DNA of 64,000 nucleotides. Source: Deltaproteobacteria bacterium (GTDB taxonomy: Bacteria; Desulfobacterota; Desulfobacteria; Desulfobacterales; UBA5852). Location: positions 1 to 64,000 of the forward strand of contig JAHLLS010000004.1 in NCBI GenBank assembly GCA_020444045.1, given 5' to 3'. Below the pieces are notes generated by a model that had not been told where the DNA came from, did not search any database, and worked only from the letters and a program-made list of their open reading frames with translations. A program made the position numbers and the translations under genes. Each line of letters begins with the position of its first letter. Positions within the stretch are counted from its first letter, which is position 1. Below are positions 43,706-52,388 of this stretch, piece after piece.

Positions 43706-44200
43706 ATGTTTGACCTGATAAAAAAAATGATGGTGCTTCTGACCGTTGCCGCCGGCTTGGCCCTTCTGGTCAACGGTCTCTCCCCCCATGGAATTCCCTT
43801 GATTGGTCAATGGGATGCCGAGGTCGGTGTGGTGACGGCCGATACCGACACCGCCGCGCTGTGGATGGATTTCGAAATCTCAAGTCCGCAGGTGGCCAAA
43901 CAGGTTTTCGATGCGGGTGAAGCCCTTTTTGTGGATGTCCGAAGCCGCGACATGTTTGCCGCCGGCCATATCCCCGGCGCCGTGTCGCTGCCCCTTGGCG
44001 ATTTTGATGCGATGGTGGAAGCGTTTGCGGCCAAAATACCGTCGCAACAGCCGATCATAACCTATTGCTCCGGGCGCCTCTGTCAGGACAGCCACACAGT
44101 GGCGCAGCTTCTGATGGAACGCGGCTTTAAAAACGTGGTGGTTTACATCGATGGCTTCCCGGGATGGATTGAAAATGGATACCCTGTCGCGACACCCTGA
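43706..44200 (+). CDS. Membrane-anchored rhodanese-like sulfurtransferase
   Basis: About 164 residues. An N-terminal hydrophobic anchor (MMVLLTVAAGLALLVNGL) is followed by a single rhodanese domain: FVDVRSRDMFAAGHIPGAVS, then IITYCSGRLCQDSHTVAQLL, where the first Cys of YCSGRLC is the persulfide site, and YIDGFPGWIENGYPV at the end. It would carry sulfane sulfur in the periplasm. The start may be GTG 43679. It overlaps the following gene by 26 bases, so the two are co-translated. Confidence 0.85.
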   Translation: MFDLIKKMMVLLTVAAGLALLVNGLSPHGIPLIGQWDAEVGVVTADTDTAALWMDFEISSPQVAKQVFDAGEALFVDVRSRDMFAAGHIPGAVSLPLGDFDAMVEAFAAKIPSQQPIITYCSGRLCQDSHTVAQLLMERGFKNVVVYIDGFPGWIENGYPVATP

Positions 44201-44654
44201 TTCCGGCTGGTGGGCCAACGGCTGGGTCGACTTGGCCCTGCGCTGGCTGCTGGGGGGGCTCTTCGTTATGGCCAGTGCCCACAAAATCATGGACCCGGCC
44301 GCATTTGCCAAAATCATTTTCGGCTACGATCTGTTCCCGGCCGTGGCGATCAATCTGATTGCCATTATCCTGCCCTATATCGAACTGACCGCAGGTTTGG
44401 CGCTGATAACCGGGGTTTATCCCCGGGCCGCAGCCGTGATCCTCGGCGGGCTTCTTTTGGCGTTCATCCTGGCCATCAGCATCAATGCCTGGCGCGGGCA
44501 CGTCTTTGACTGCGGGTGTTTTGCATCCGGCGAAGCCGCCTTGTGGCAGGGCACTCCCGGTTGGATGCTGGGGCGCAACGGTTTCCTGCTGTTTATCGCA
44601 TGGGGCATTACGGTTTACCGCGGGCAGCGCAAAATCCTGGTGCGCGTCGGCTGA
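44175..44654 (+). CDS. MauE/DoxX-family redox membrane protein
   Basis: 159 residues with four transmembrane helices: LRWLLGGLFVMASAHKIMDP, INLIAIILPYIELTAGLALI, AAAVILGGLLLAFILAISIN and FLLFIAWGITVY. The motif GHVFDCGCFASGEA in the last loop holds two cysteines, as in MauE-type proteins that pass electrons to thioredoxin-fold partners. With the preceding thioredoxin-like and rhodanese genes it forms a probable membrane redox/sulfur module. Its start lies inside the rhodanese gene. Confidence 0.85.
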   Translation: MDTLSRHPDSGWWANGWVDLALRWLLGGLFVMASAHKIMDPAAFAKIIFGYDLFPAVAINLIAIILPYIELTAGLALITGVYPRAAAVILGGLLLAFILAISINAWRGHVFDCGCFASGEAALWQGTPGWMLGRNGFLLFIAWGITVYRGQRKILVRVG

Positions 44655-44733
44655 CCGCGGGTGTCCATCCGAATGACCCCTCAAACGCACGGCTAAAGAT
44701 TTTTTGACAATCTCCGAAGCCGCGCATCTTCGT

Positions 44734-44934
44734 TCATTTTTTTATCAACCACAGAATTATAGATACCAACAGACTGACGATGATCATGGTAGTGATGGGG
44801 ATGTACACCTTCAGGTGGGGGCGATCGATGATGATATCGCCGGGCAGGCGTCCGATCGGCAACTTGCCAAGCCAGGGCCAGAGCAGACCGACGGCCAGGA
44901 TGACAATTCCCAGAAGGATCAGCGTTTTCTGCAT
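44734..44934 (-). CDS. DUF2905 family small membrane protein
   Basis: 66 residues, two transmembrane helices with the conserved GLLWPWLGKLPIGRLPGDII and IDRPHLKVYIPITTMIIVSL between and in them. The DUF2905 family is widespread and of unknown function. It converges on the MauE gene. Confidence 0.9.
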   Translation of the reverse strand: MQKTLILLGIVILAVGLLWPWLGKLPIGRLPGDIIIDRPHLKVYIPITTMIIVSLLVSIILWLIKK

Positions 44935-44969
44935 GGTCGGGCTTCCTCGCGGGGCAATGGCACCCGGTC

Positions 44970-45878
44970 TTATCCGCTGGCGAAAAGTGATGCCAAAGGC
45001 ATCTTGCGCGTCAGGGAAAAGGCGATGTTTTCATAGTAGTAGGCGGCTTCATTGATGAAAACCGGGTAGGTGGTATCAACGCCTTCATAGCAGACGACCT
45101 GGCCGTTGAGATCATGAAAAATGGGGTGGCCGGGCGCAAGCGGCCGGTAATCACGTCCTTCGATTTCCCGATGAATGAACACCGGCGGCGCTCCGGATGG
45201 TACACCCGGATAAAGCATGTGCCGATCATGGAGATAAACCGGCAGGTGCGGATCCGGCGGCGCAAAGTTGCCTTCGTTGAATGACTCCAGCGTATTCAGG
45301 ATTTCCTGCACCACCCCGTAGGTGGTTTCCAGCGTGTCATGGCGCACGACCCCCTGGGGAATCGGTCCGATTTCGACGCCGAGGCCGCCGTCGGCGGCGG
45401 CCCGCAGGCAGGAATTGATGCGGTCGCTGTCGGCAAAGCAATAGATCCGGGCACCAGGGAGGCGTTTTTGGGCATCGGCGGCTATCGCCAGGTTGACCGA
45501 ATCGGTATTGGTGATGAGGGTGATGCCCATTTTGGCGGTCGTCGTATGCAGATCGATGGCAAACGTTCGCTTCCCGGGGCGATCTGACTGCAATGTGGCC
45601 GCAATTTCCCGGGCGCGGCCGCTTTCATAGGCTTCAGCCGTTTCCCCGTCAACGTGTTGGGGGAGAAAACTGCGGTTCAGATCGCGATCGATAAAACGGA
45701 CGTTCTTTCGAATGGCTTCGGGGTTGCCCAGCAGCAGCCGGGTCGTAAAGGTTTGCCGCTGGACGTCCGCGGGGTTTTGCAGCCAGTGCTGCACCAGTGT
45801 TACGCCGGTCCGCTCGTTGCCGTGGGTGCCACCAACCACAAAGACGATGTCGAAGGGTGTATAGGGAGTGTCGGTCAT
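44970..45878 (-). CDS. Aspartoacylase-like zinc carboxypeptidase-fold enzyme
   Basis: 302 residues. Members of the AspA/AstE family remove the acyl group from N-acetylaspartate or succinylglutamate. Zinc ligands are in FVVGGTHGNERTGVTLVQHW (His and Glu) and RTFAIDLHTTTAKMGITLIT (His). Arginine-rich substrate motifs are in KNVRFIDRDLNRSFLP. The C-terminal sandwich domain contains HPIFHDLNGQVVCYEG. ATG 45878 begins MTDTPYTPFDIVFVV; the frame stays open upstream through the terminator, which is not coding. It follows the liv operon on the same strand but is separated from it by a strong hairpin. Confidence 0.9.
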   Translation of the reverse strand: MTDTPYTPFDIVFVVGGTHGNERTGVTLVQHWLQNPADVQRQTFTTRLLLGNPEAIRKNVRFIDRDLNRSFLPQHVDGETAEAYESGRAREIAATLQSDRPGKRTFAIDLHTTTAKMGITLITNTDSVNLAIAADAQKRLPGARIYCFADSDRINSCLRAAADGGLGVEIGPIPQGVVRHDTLETTYGVVQEILNTLESFNEGNFAPPDPHLPVYLHDRHMLYPGVPSGAPPVFIHREIEGRDYRPLAPGHPIFHDLNGQVVCYEGVDTTYPVFINEAAYYYENIAFSLTRKMPLASLFASG

Positions 45879-45921
45879 GTTGGCCTGAATGTCAGGTATG
45901 CTTGGATTGGTTTGCTTAATA

Positions 45922-45965
45922 AAGGGTATCTCCCCGCAAGGCTGACCCTGCGGGGAGATACCCTT
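45922..45965 (-). terminator. Strong terminator between livK and the aspartoacylase-like gene
   Basis: A perfect 17-bp inverted repeat AAGGGTATCTCCCCGCA / TGCGGGGAGATACCCTT with a 10-base loop, 13 bases after the livK stop. It ends the hutU-livK transcript. Confidence 0.85.
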
Positions 45966-45978
45966 GGGAGAATTGCCG

Positions 45979-47130
45979 TTAAGGCGTGATGAGGGCCATG
46001 TCCTGGACCACGCCGAAATGACGGAAGCGTCCGTCTTTGACGATCTGCACCTGGACTTCCTTGACCACCTCACCGATATCGTTAAAGCCTTTGAGGACAC
46101 CGGTCAGCCCATTGTAGTCCTTGGTGGCGGCAATCGCCTGCTGAATGGCGGGGCCGTCGGTTGTACCGGCCCGGCGAATGCCGTCGCAGATGATCATGAA
46201 GGCATCATAGGCGGAAGCGCCGACCATGTCCGGCTGAATCTGGTAGCGCTGCTCGAAGGTCTTGAGAAAGTCCTGGACCACCGGGCGCGGATCATCCCGG
46301 TCGAGGTTGGTGACGATGACGAAGCCCTCAGCCGATGCGCCGGCGATTTCCAGGAATTTAGGGGAATCGGCGCCTTCTTCGCCCAGGATCTGGATGTCCA
46401 GCCCCAGCTCGCGCGCCTGCTGGACGATCGGGCCGGTCTGGAAGTAATACCCGCTGGCGAAAAGAATGTCGGGATTGGCTTCCTTGACCTTGGAAAGATA
46501 CGGTTTGAAGTCTTTCTCTTTGAAGGGGTAGGTCTGCTCAAAGACGATCTGGGCGTCTTTCCCCTGATCGCCTAAATATGCCTTGAAGCCTTCTGCCAGG
46601 GTGCGGCCGAAGTCGTTGTCGCTGGTCAGCAGGGCGATTTTTTTGGCCTTCAGCAGCTCGACCGAGACATAGCCTGCCGATTTACCCTCCACCATGCCCA
46701 GGAAGCCATTGCGAAAGCAGTATTTCCCGGACGTGGTGACATCCGGATGCACGGCATAGGCCGCCACGAAGGGAATTTCTTCATCTTCGAATATTGGAGC
46801 CACGGCCCGGCTGGGGGTGCTGTAGGAGCCGCCCACCACACCGGCCACGCGATCCTGCTGGATCAGTTTGCGGGAGAGGGCCACGGCCTCCTTGCCGTCG
46901 GCGCGGTCGTCATAATAGACGAGTTCGACCTGGCGTCCCAGCAGCCCGCCGTCCTGATTGACCCGTTCCACGGCCAGTTGCACGGAATTGAGGACGCTCA
47001 GGCCGTCGGCGGCTGCAAAGCCGGTCAGGGGGGCCAAAAGCCCGATCTTGACGGTGTCCGCCGCCCCGGCCATGCCGGGAACCAGCAGGCCGATCAGTAA
47101 TAGAAGTGCAAGTGTGCGGGTAAGTTTCAT
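45979..47130 (-). CDS. livK: ABC transporter substrate-binding protein, Leu/Ile/Val-binding (LivJ/K) type
   Basis: 383 residues. A signal peptide (ALLLLIGLLVPGMAGAADT) is followed by a type I periplasmic binding fold: KIGLLAPLTGFAAADGLSVL, then VELVYYDDRADGKEAVALSR and FVAAYAVHPDVTTSGKYCFR. It is the last gene of the minus-strand liv block but carries its own strong RBS (GGAGGTTGTT before ATG). Placed with hut genes, it may bind histidine or another amino acid rather than branched-chain ones. Confidence 0.9.
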   Translation of the reverse strand: MKLTRTLALLLLIGLLVPGMAGAADTVKIGLLAPLTGFAAADGLSVLNSVQLAVERVNQDGGLLGRQVELVYYDDRADGKEAVALSRKLIQQDRVAGVVGGSYSTPSRAVAPIFEDEEIPFVAAYAVHPDVTTSGKYCFRNGFLGMVEGKSAGYVSVELLKAKKIALLTSDNDFGRTLAEGFKAYLGDQGKDAQIVFEQTYPFKEKDFKPYLSKVKEANPDILFASGYYFQTGPIVQQARELGLDIQILGEEGADSPKFLEIAGASAEGFVIVTNLDRDDPRPVVQDFLKTFEQRYQIQPDMVGASAYDAFMIICDGIRRAGTTDGPAIQQAIAATKDYNGLTGVLKGFNDIGEVVKEVQVQIVKDGRFRHFGVVQDMALITP

Positions 47131-47224
47131 AACAACCTCCTTGGGATAGATAAATGACTGTGGCCGTCATTCGATGATGACGGGCCCGATCATCCGGCAG
47201 CCTGCCGGCATGGTTTTCCTTTTG

Positions 47225-47935
47225 CTAATGGCCGAGATAGACGGCTTTCACCTTGGGATCCTCCATCAGTTCAGCGGCCGGGCCCGAATGGACGCAGACC
47301 CCGGTTTCCAGGACGTAAGCCCGCCGGGATATGGCCAGCGAGGCCATGGCGTTTTGCTCCACCAGCAAAATGGTGAGGCCCTGCTCCCGGTTGAGACGCG
47401 CCAGCAGGTCGAAGACCTGATCCACGAGTTTGGGCATCAGGCCCATGGATACTTCGTCCACGATCAGGAGTTTCGGATCGGACACCAGCGCCCGGGCGAT
47501 GGCCAGCTGCTGCTGTTCCCCTCCCGAAAGCGTGGCGGCCGGCTGCCGGTTGCGCTCTTTCAGAATGGGAAACAGAGCATAGAGCCAGTCCAGACGCCGG
47601 GGCAGATCGATCTTTTTTTTCAGACCGTAGACCCCGGTCATGAGGTTTTCGTATACGGACAGACGCGGGAAAACCCGGGCGCGCTCCGGGACGATGCGAA
47701 TACCCGCCCGGGCCCGACGATAGGCGGGCAGGGGTGTGAGATCTTCCCCTTGGAAACGGATTTGGCCCTCCCGCAACGGTACGATCCCCATGATGCCGTT
47801 CAAAATCGAAGTTTTGCCCGCACCGTTGGCGCCGATAATGGAAACCAGCTCGCCTTTCTCCAGCGCAAACGACACCCCATTGACGGCCCGCACATCGCCG
47901 TAAGCGACGTGAAGTCCCTTGACTTCAAGCAGCAT
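47225..47935 (-). CDS. livF: ABC transporter ATP-binding protein LivF type
   Basis: 236 residues. Walker A SIIGANGAGKTSILNGI, signature TLSGGEQQQLAIARALVSDP and Walker B LLIVDEVSMGLMPKLVDQVF, where the residue after DE is Val. The C-terminal QNAMASLAISRRAYVLETG is typical for LivF of the hydrophobic amino acid uptake transporters. It follows livG with an 11-base overlap. Confidence 0.93.
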   Translation of the reverse strand: MLLEVKGLHVAYGDVRAVNGVSFALEKGELVSIIGANGAGKTSILNGIMGIVPLREGQIRFQGEDLTPLPAYRRARAGIRIVPERARVFPRLSVYENLMTGVYGLKKKIDLPRRLDWLYALFPILKERNRQPAATLSGGEQQQLAIARALVSDPKLLIVDEVSMGLMPKLVDQVFDLLARLNREQGLTILLVEQNAMASLAISRRAYVLETGVCVHSGPAAELMEDPKVKAVYLGH

Positions 47936-48692
47936 GGCGGCCTCCCCGCGACCCCAGATAGGCTTCGATCACCAGGTCGTTTTCCTGAATGTCCTGGGGT
48001 TTTCCCTGGGCAATTTTGCGGCCGTGATCGAGCACCACAATGCGATCGCAGAGTCCCATGGTGACCCGCATATTGTGTTCGATCAGCAGCACCGTGATGC
48101 CGTCGTCGCGGATACGGCGAATCAGCGTCTCAAGCTGGGCGATTTCTTCGTGCCGCAGGCCGGAAAACGATTCGTCCAGCAGGATCAGCTGGTGTCCCAC
48201 CACGAGGGCCCGTGCAATTTCAAGGCGCCTGAGGTTGCCCAGCGGCAGCAGGCCGGCCTTACGCTCGGCCAGTTCGGCCAGACCAACGCGCTCCAGGGTT
48301 TCCAGGGCAGCCCGGGTTTCCGATTTCGATTGCCATGGCCCCCAGAGCCGGCGGAAGGTTCCATAGCGGGTAATCCCGCGCGCCACGAGGACATTTTCGA
48401 GCACGGTCAGCGATGCGAAGGGCTTGACGATCTGAAACGTCCGGCCGATGCCGCGGGCGGCAACCCGGTGCGAGGGCAGCCCGTCGATGCGATCGCCCTG
48501 GAAATGTACCGTTCCGCCGGTAGGGCGATAGACACCCGAAATCAAGTTGAAAAAAACGGTTTTTCCGGCGCCGTTCGGACCGAGCAACCCTAATATTTCG
48601 CCGGGGTGTATATCCAGATCCACCTGGTCGACGGCTTTGAGGCCGCCGAAATGCTTGGAAAGTTTCCGGGCTTGCAGCAGGGTATCGGTCAT
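47925..48692 (-). CDS. livG: ABC transporter ATP-binding protein LivG type
   Basis: 255 residues. Walker A GLLGPNGAGKTVFFNLISGV, the LivG-specific IGRTFQIVKPFASLTVLEN, then LLPLGNLRRLEIARALVVGH in place of a canonical LSGGQ (here LGNLRR), and Walker B LILLDESFSGLRHEEIAQLE. The altered signature (PLGNLRRLEIA) is unusual: LivG members normally have LSYGQQRRLEIARAL. ATG 48692 overlaps the livM stop by four bases. Confidence 0.9.
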   Translation of the reverse strand: MTDTLLQARKLSKHFGGLKAVDQVDLDIHPGEILGLLGPNGAGKTVFFNLISGVYRPTGGTVHFQGDRIDGLPSHRVAARGIGRTFQIVKPFASLTVLENVLVARGITRYGTFRRLWGPWQSKSETRAALETLERVGLAELAERKAGLLPLGNLRRLEIARALVVGHQLILLDESFSGLRHEEIAQLETLIRRIRDDGITVLLIEHNMRVTMGLCDRIVVLDHGRKIAQGKPQDIQENDLVIEAYLGSRGGRHAA

Positions 48693-49573
48693 GGGCGGCC
48701 TCCGGCCGGTTTCAGGATCAGCCATTTGTGCACGATACTGCCCTCTCCCAGCAAGCCGGCCGGCTGGAAGCGGATCATGACGAGCAGCAGCGCGGTGTAG
48801 AAGAGAATCCGATAATCAACGATGGGACGGAAAAGTTCCGGCAGTATCCCCAGCAGGACCGCACCCAGAAGCGGTCCCCACAGGGTGCCCATGCCTCCCA
48901 ACACGATCATGGAAAGGAAGGTGATGGACATGGGGAAAGAAAAATCCGTGGCACTGATAAAGCGCATGTAATGGGCGTAAAGGGCGCCGCCCAGACCGGC
49001 CATCATGGTGCCGATCACAAAGGCCAGCAGTTTGAAGCGCACGGGCGAGATGCCCACACTGGCGGCCGCGGATTCTTCTTCCCGCAAGGCGAAGCAGGCC
49101 ACGCCGCCCCAACTGCGGGTGAACCACCAGCAAATGAAGATGACAAGGGCCAGAAACCCAAGGCAGAGCAGGAAAAAGGCCATTCCCTTGAGTTTGACCC
49201 CGAAGAGAACCACCCGCGGGATGCCACCGATGCCGAGGGCGCCGCCAAAGTAAGGGACATAGAGAAACAATGCTTCGACGATGAAATTGATGCCGATCGT
49301 CGTAATGGCCAAAAAGTCTTCCCGCAGCCTCAGGCTGGGGAGTCCCAGAACGATGCCGATCAGGCCGCTCAGGAGAATCACGATGGGCAGGGCCTCCCAG
49401 AAGGACAGGCCGGCCTTGGTGGTAAGCAGGGCGCTGGCATAGGCGCCGATACCGAAAAAGGCGGCATGCCCCAGGGAAATCTGTCCGGCATAGCCTACGA
49501 TGACATTCAGGCCGTAAACCGTGATGGCGTAAATGATGATCAACGTCCCGATGGTTATGAGATAGGCATCCAA
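48689..49573 (-). CDS. livM: ABC transporter permease LivM type
   Basis: 294 residues, about nine helices. LNVIVGYAGQISLGHAAFFG, FLAITTIGINFIVEALFL, ALREEESAAASVGISPVRFK and LGGMGTLWGPLLGAVLLGIL are the LivM landmarks. It forms the membrane channel with LivH. Confidence 0.93.
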   Translation of the reverse strand: MDAYLITIGTLIIIYAITVYGLNVIVGYAGQISLGHAAFFGIGAYASALLTTKAGLSFWEALPIVILLSGLIGIVLGLPSLRLREDFLAITTIGINFIVEALFLYVPYFGGALGIGGIPRVVLFGVKLKGMAFFLLCLGFLALVIFICWWFTRSWGGVACFALREEESAAASVGISPVRFKLLAFVIGTMMAGLGGALYAHYMRFISATDFSFPMSITFLSMIVLGGMGTLWGPLLGAVLLGILPELFRPIVDYRILFYTALLLVMIRFQPAGLLGEGSIVHKWLILKPAGGRP

Positions 49574-49589
49574 CAGTCTATTCTCCTCA

Positions 49590-50453
49590 TCATTTCGACC
49601 CCATCAATCCCTCGGAGCGCCACATGAGGACTGCGATCATGGCGATGAAGGCCAGCGCGTCCCGGGGGAGCGGGATATCGGCGTAGCCGATCAAAAGAGT
49701 TTCCGCCACACCGAGGAGCATCGAGGCAATCACGGCCCCCGGCATGGACCCCAGGCCGCCAACCACAATCAGCGCCAGGGTCTTGTAAGCCGGCACGGTG
49801 CCCATGGTGGGATAAACCTGGTTGTAGTAGATCCCCACCAGAATACCGGCAATGGCGGCTATCGAAGAGCCAATTACGAACGCGATGCTGACGATGGCAT
49901 GGCTGTTGATGCCCATGGCATCGGCGATGGGGATGTCCTGGGAGGTGGCCCGCATGGCCAATCCCAATTCGGTCTTGGTGGAGATAAACCAGAGTAGCCC
50001 CAGCACCGCGGTCGTGATGACGTAAACCGCCGTCAAGGTCGACGATATCGTGACCCCCCCCAGCTGGAATTCGGGAAACGGCAGGGTGGCTGGAAACGTC
50101 AAAATATAGGGGCCGGCCACCAGTCGGCAGATCTCTTCGATGGACAGCATGATGGCGATGCTGCCGATCAAGGGGACATAGGGGGGGTATTTGAGCAGGG
50201 GATAGTACACCAGGCGTTCGATGGCCACCCCCAGGATGGAGCAGAAGATCATACCGCACAGAAAGGCCAGCAGCAGACTGCCGGTGTGGCTGTAGCAGAA
50301 AAGCCCGGCATAGGCGCCCACGGTGTAAACGGCGGCGTGAGCCACATGCAGGATGCGCAGAATACCATAGACCAATGCCAGTCCCAGGGTGACGAGGGCA
50401 TAGATGGATCCCATGGCGATGCCGTTTAGAAGTTGCTCGAAAAAAAGCTGCAT
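49590..50453 (-). CDS. livH: ABC transporter permease LivH type
   Basis: 287 residues, about eight helices. The start FFEQLLNGIAMGSIYALVTL, the EAA-like SQDIPIADAMGINSHAIVSI and LIVVGGLGSMPGAVIASMLL are typical of LivH. Its start lies 17 bases after the cyclodeaminase gene stop, in the same operon. Confidence 0.93.
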   Translation of the reverse strand: MQLFFEQLLNGIAMGSIYALVTLGLALVYGILRILHVAHAAVYTVGAYAGLFCYSHTGSLLLAFLCGMIFCSILGVAIERLVYYPLLKYPPYVPLIGSIAIMLSIEEICRLVAGPYILTFPATLPFPEFQLGGVTISSTLTAVYVITTAVLGLLWFISTKTELGLAMRATSQDIPIADAMGINSHAIVSIAFVIGSSIAAIAGILVGIYYNQVYPTMGTVPAYKTLALIVVGGLGSMPGAVIASMLLGVAETLLIGYADIPLPRDALAFIAMIAVLMWRSEGLMGSK

Positions 50454-50470
50454 AAGCCGATGTCGATATC

Positions 50471-51088
50471 CTATAGGGTGATGTGAGAAAGGATGGTCGT
50501 TTCCAAGGCTCGCGCCCGGGCGTCAAGGGCTTCGGCCTCAGCAGACAAGCGGGCCGCAAAGGCCTTGTCCCGGATATCCCGCAGATTGATTTTGACGTTG
50601 AAAAGGGCGCCCTGCAGGGCGGCCCGGGCCAGCATGGCGCCCACGGCGCCGTCCGACATGGCGTTGGGGTTGCCTTTCGCGACGGCGGTGCCGGCCAGCA
50701 TCATCACGTCCAGCGCTTTTTCGGCCACCGCCAGCGGTACGCGGGTGGCCTCGTGGGTGGCCTGCTGGATCGCTTCCGTCCGGTGGCTTTTTTCTTCCGC
50801 TGTTTCGCGGGGCAGTCGGAAGGCCTCCATGACGGCCGTGTAGGCTGCGGCATCACGATCCATGTCGGCCAGCAGATCTGTCCGCAGGCGCCGGGCCTTT
50901 TCGGCCAGTTCGTTCATCTCCGGTGTCACGGCTGTGAAGGCTTTCCGGCCGGCCGTCAACCCCGCCACCATTTGCGCCAGGGCGGCGCCAACGGCGGCTG
51001 CCATGGCCGAAAGACTGCCGCCGCCCGGCACGGGCGTGCCCGCCGCGGTATTTTCTAAAAGCTCGGAAACCGTCATGTCAGCCAGCAT
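50471..51088 (-). CDS. Standalone formiminotetrahydrofolate cyclodeaminase (FchA type)
   Basis: 205 residues, all helical. GTPVPGGGSLSAMAAAVGAA is the conserved GGGS folate-binding turn, and ALQGALFNVKINLRDIRDKA matches the C-terminal helices. It releases ammonia from 5-formimino-THF to give 5,10-methenyl-THF, or hydrolyses methenyl-THF. A second cyclodeaminase domain is fused to FtcD at 57031-58647, so the locus has two. ATG 51088 (GGGAGGTGTCATCC before it) overlaps the hutI end by 11 bases. Confidence 0.9.
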   Translation of the reverse strand: MLADMTVSELLENTAAGTPVPGGGSLSAMAAAVGAALAQMVAGLTAGRKAFTAVTPEMNELAEKARRLRTDLLADMDRDAAAYTAVMEAFRLPRETAEEKSHRTEAIQQATHEATRVPLAVAEKALDVMMLAGTAVAKGNPNAMSDGAVGAMLARAALQGALFNVKINLRDIRDKAFAARLSAEAEALDARARALETTILSHITL

Positions 51089-52355
51089 GGATGACACCTC
51101 CCTTTCGTTGATCGAACACCAGGTGTCCTTTTTTGATGACCGATTCAACGGTATTGACCCCTATGTGATAGGGCATGAAGCGGTAAGACGGATATGCCAG
51201 GATGACGACATCACCCTGTTTGCCCGGCTCCAGGCTGCCAACGCGGTCGGCCCGGCCGACGGCGGCGGCGCCGTTCAAGGTGATGGCGGTCAGAGCTTCT
51301 TCCGGCGTCAATCCCATGTATAAAGTTGCCAGGGCTATCAGCAACGGGACGCTGTTGGAAAAGCAGCTGCCCGGGTTGAGATCGGTGGCCAGGGCCACGG
51401 CGCATCCCTGATCGATCATCTCCCGGCCCCGGGCGTAGGGCTCTTTCAGGCCGAAAGCGGTCAGGGGAAGCAGCGCGGCCACCACGCCGGCCTTCGCCAT
51501 GCCCCGAATACCGTCGTCGGAGGCATGCAGCAAGTGATCGGCCGAGACGGCGCCCAGTTCGGCAGCCAGTTCGGTGCCGCCCAGGGGCACGATTTCGTCG
51601 GCATGCAGGGTCAGTTTCAATCCCAGGGTTTTGGCATGGTGCAACAGGCGTCGGGACTGGTCAATGGAAAACACCTGGTCTTCGCAGAAGATATCGCAGA
51701 ATTCGGCCAGCCGTCGCTCTGCCACCAGGGGCAGCACCTCCGCCATGATAAAGTCCAGATAGGCGTCGGCACGGCCGCGGAATTCGCGGGGGACGGCGTG
51801 GGCCCCTAAAAACGTGGCCACAACGTCAATCGGGTGCTCTTCTTCCAGGATGGCCATGGCCTCAAGCTGCCGGATCTCGGTATCGCGATCGAGACCGTAG
51901 CCGCTTTTGCCTTCCACGGTGGTGACCCCGAAAGCGAGCATGGCGTCCAGACGCTGCCGTCCGGTGCGCACCAGTGATGCCAGATCGGCCTGGCGGGTGG
52001 CTTCCACGGTGCTGGCGATGCCGCCGCCCCGGGCCATGATGTCCATGTAGCTCATCCCCTGCAGGCGCCAGGCAAATTCCTCGGCCCGGTAGCCCCCGAA
52101 GATGAAGTGGGTGTGGGAATCCACAAATCCGGGCAGCACGGCCTTGCCGGAGGCGTCGATGACGGTGAAGGCCTGGGGGTCGACCGCGGCCATCACGTCG
52201 GCGGTTTCCCCCACGGCTGTGATGGTACCGTCTTCGATGCATACCGCACCATCGCGCACGATCTGCAGATCGTGCATGGCCTTCCCGCCACACGCCTGGA
52301 ACCCGCGGTTGGTGGCAAGCTCATCGGCATGGATAACGAGCAGATTTCCGTTCAT
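51078..52355 (-). CDS. hutI: Imidazolonepropionase
   Basis: 425 residues. Third step of histidine breakdown: 4-imidazolone-5-propionate to N-formimino-L-glutamate. Amidohydrolase metal ligands are in PGFVDSHTHFIFGGYRAEEF (HxH), LTLHADEIVPLGGTELAAEL and GAVSADHLLHASDDGI; the late Asp is in VALATDLNPGSCFSNSVPLL. It is coupled to the cyclodeaminase gene downstream and hutU upstream. Confidence 0.95.
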   Translation of the reverse strand: MNGNLLVIHADELATNRGFQACGGKAMHDLQIVRDGAVCIEDGTITAVGETADVMAAVDPQAFTVIDASGKAVLPGFVDSHTHFIFGGYRAEEFAWRLQGMSYMDIMARGGGIASTVEATRQADLASLVRTGRQRLDAMLAFGVTTVEGKSGYGLDRDTEIRQLEAMAILEEEHPIDVVATFLGAHAVPREFRGRADAYLDFIMAEVLPLVAERRLAEFCDIFCEDQVFSIDQSRRLLHHAKTLGLKLTLHADEIVPLGGTELAAELGAVSADHLLHASDDGIRGMAKAGVVAALLPLTAFGLKEPYARGREMIDQGCAVALATDLNPGSCFSNSVPLLIALATLYMGLTPEEALTAITLNGAAAVGRADRVGSLEPGKQGDVVILAYPSYRFMPYHIGVNTVESVIKKGHLVFDQRKGGVIHAG

Positions 52356-52388
52356 GGCATTTTTCTCCGCCAGTGGTCGTTTGTCGGG

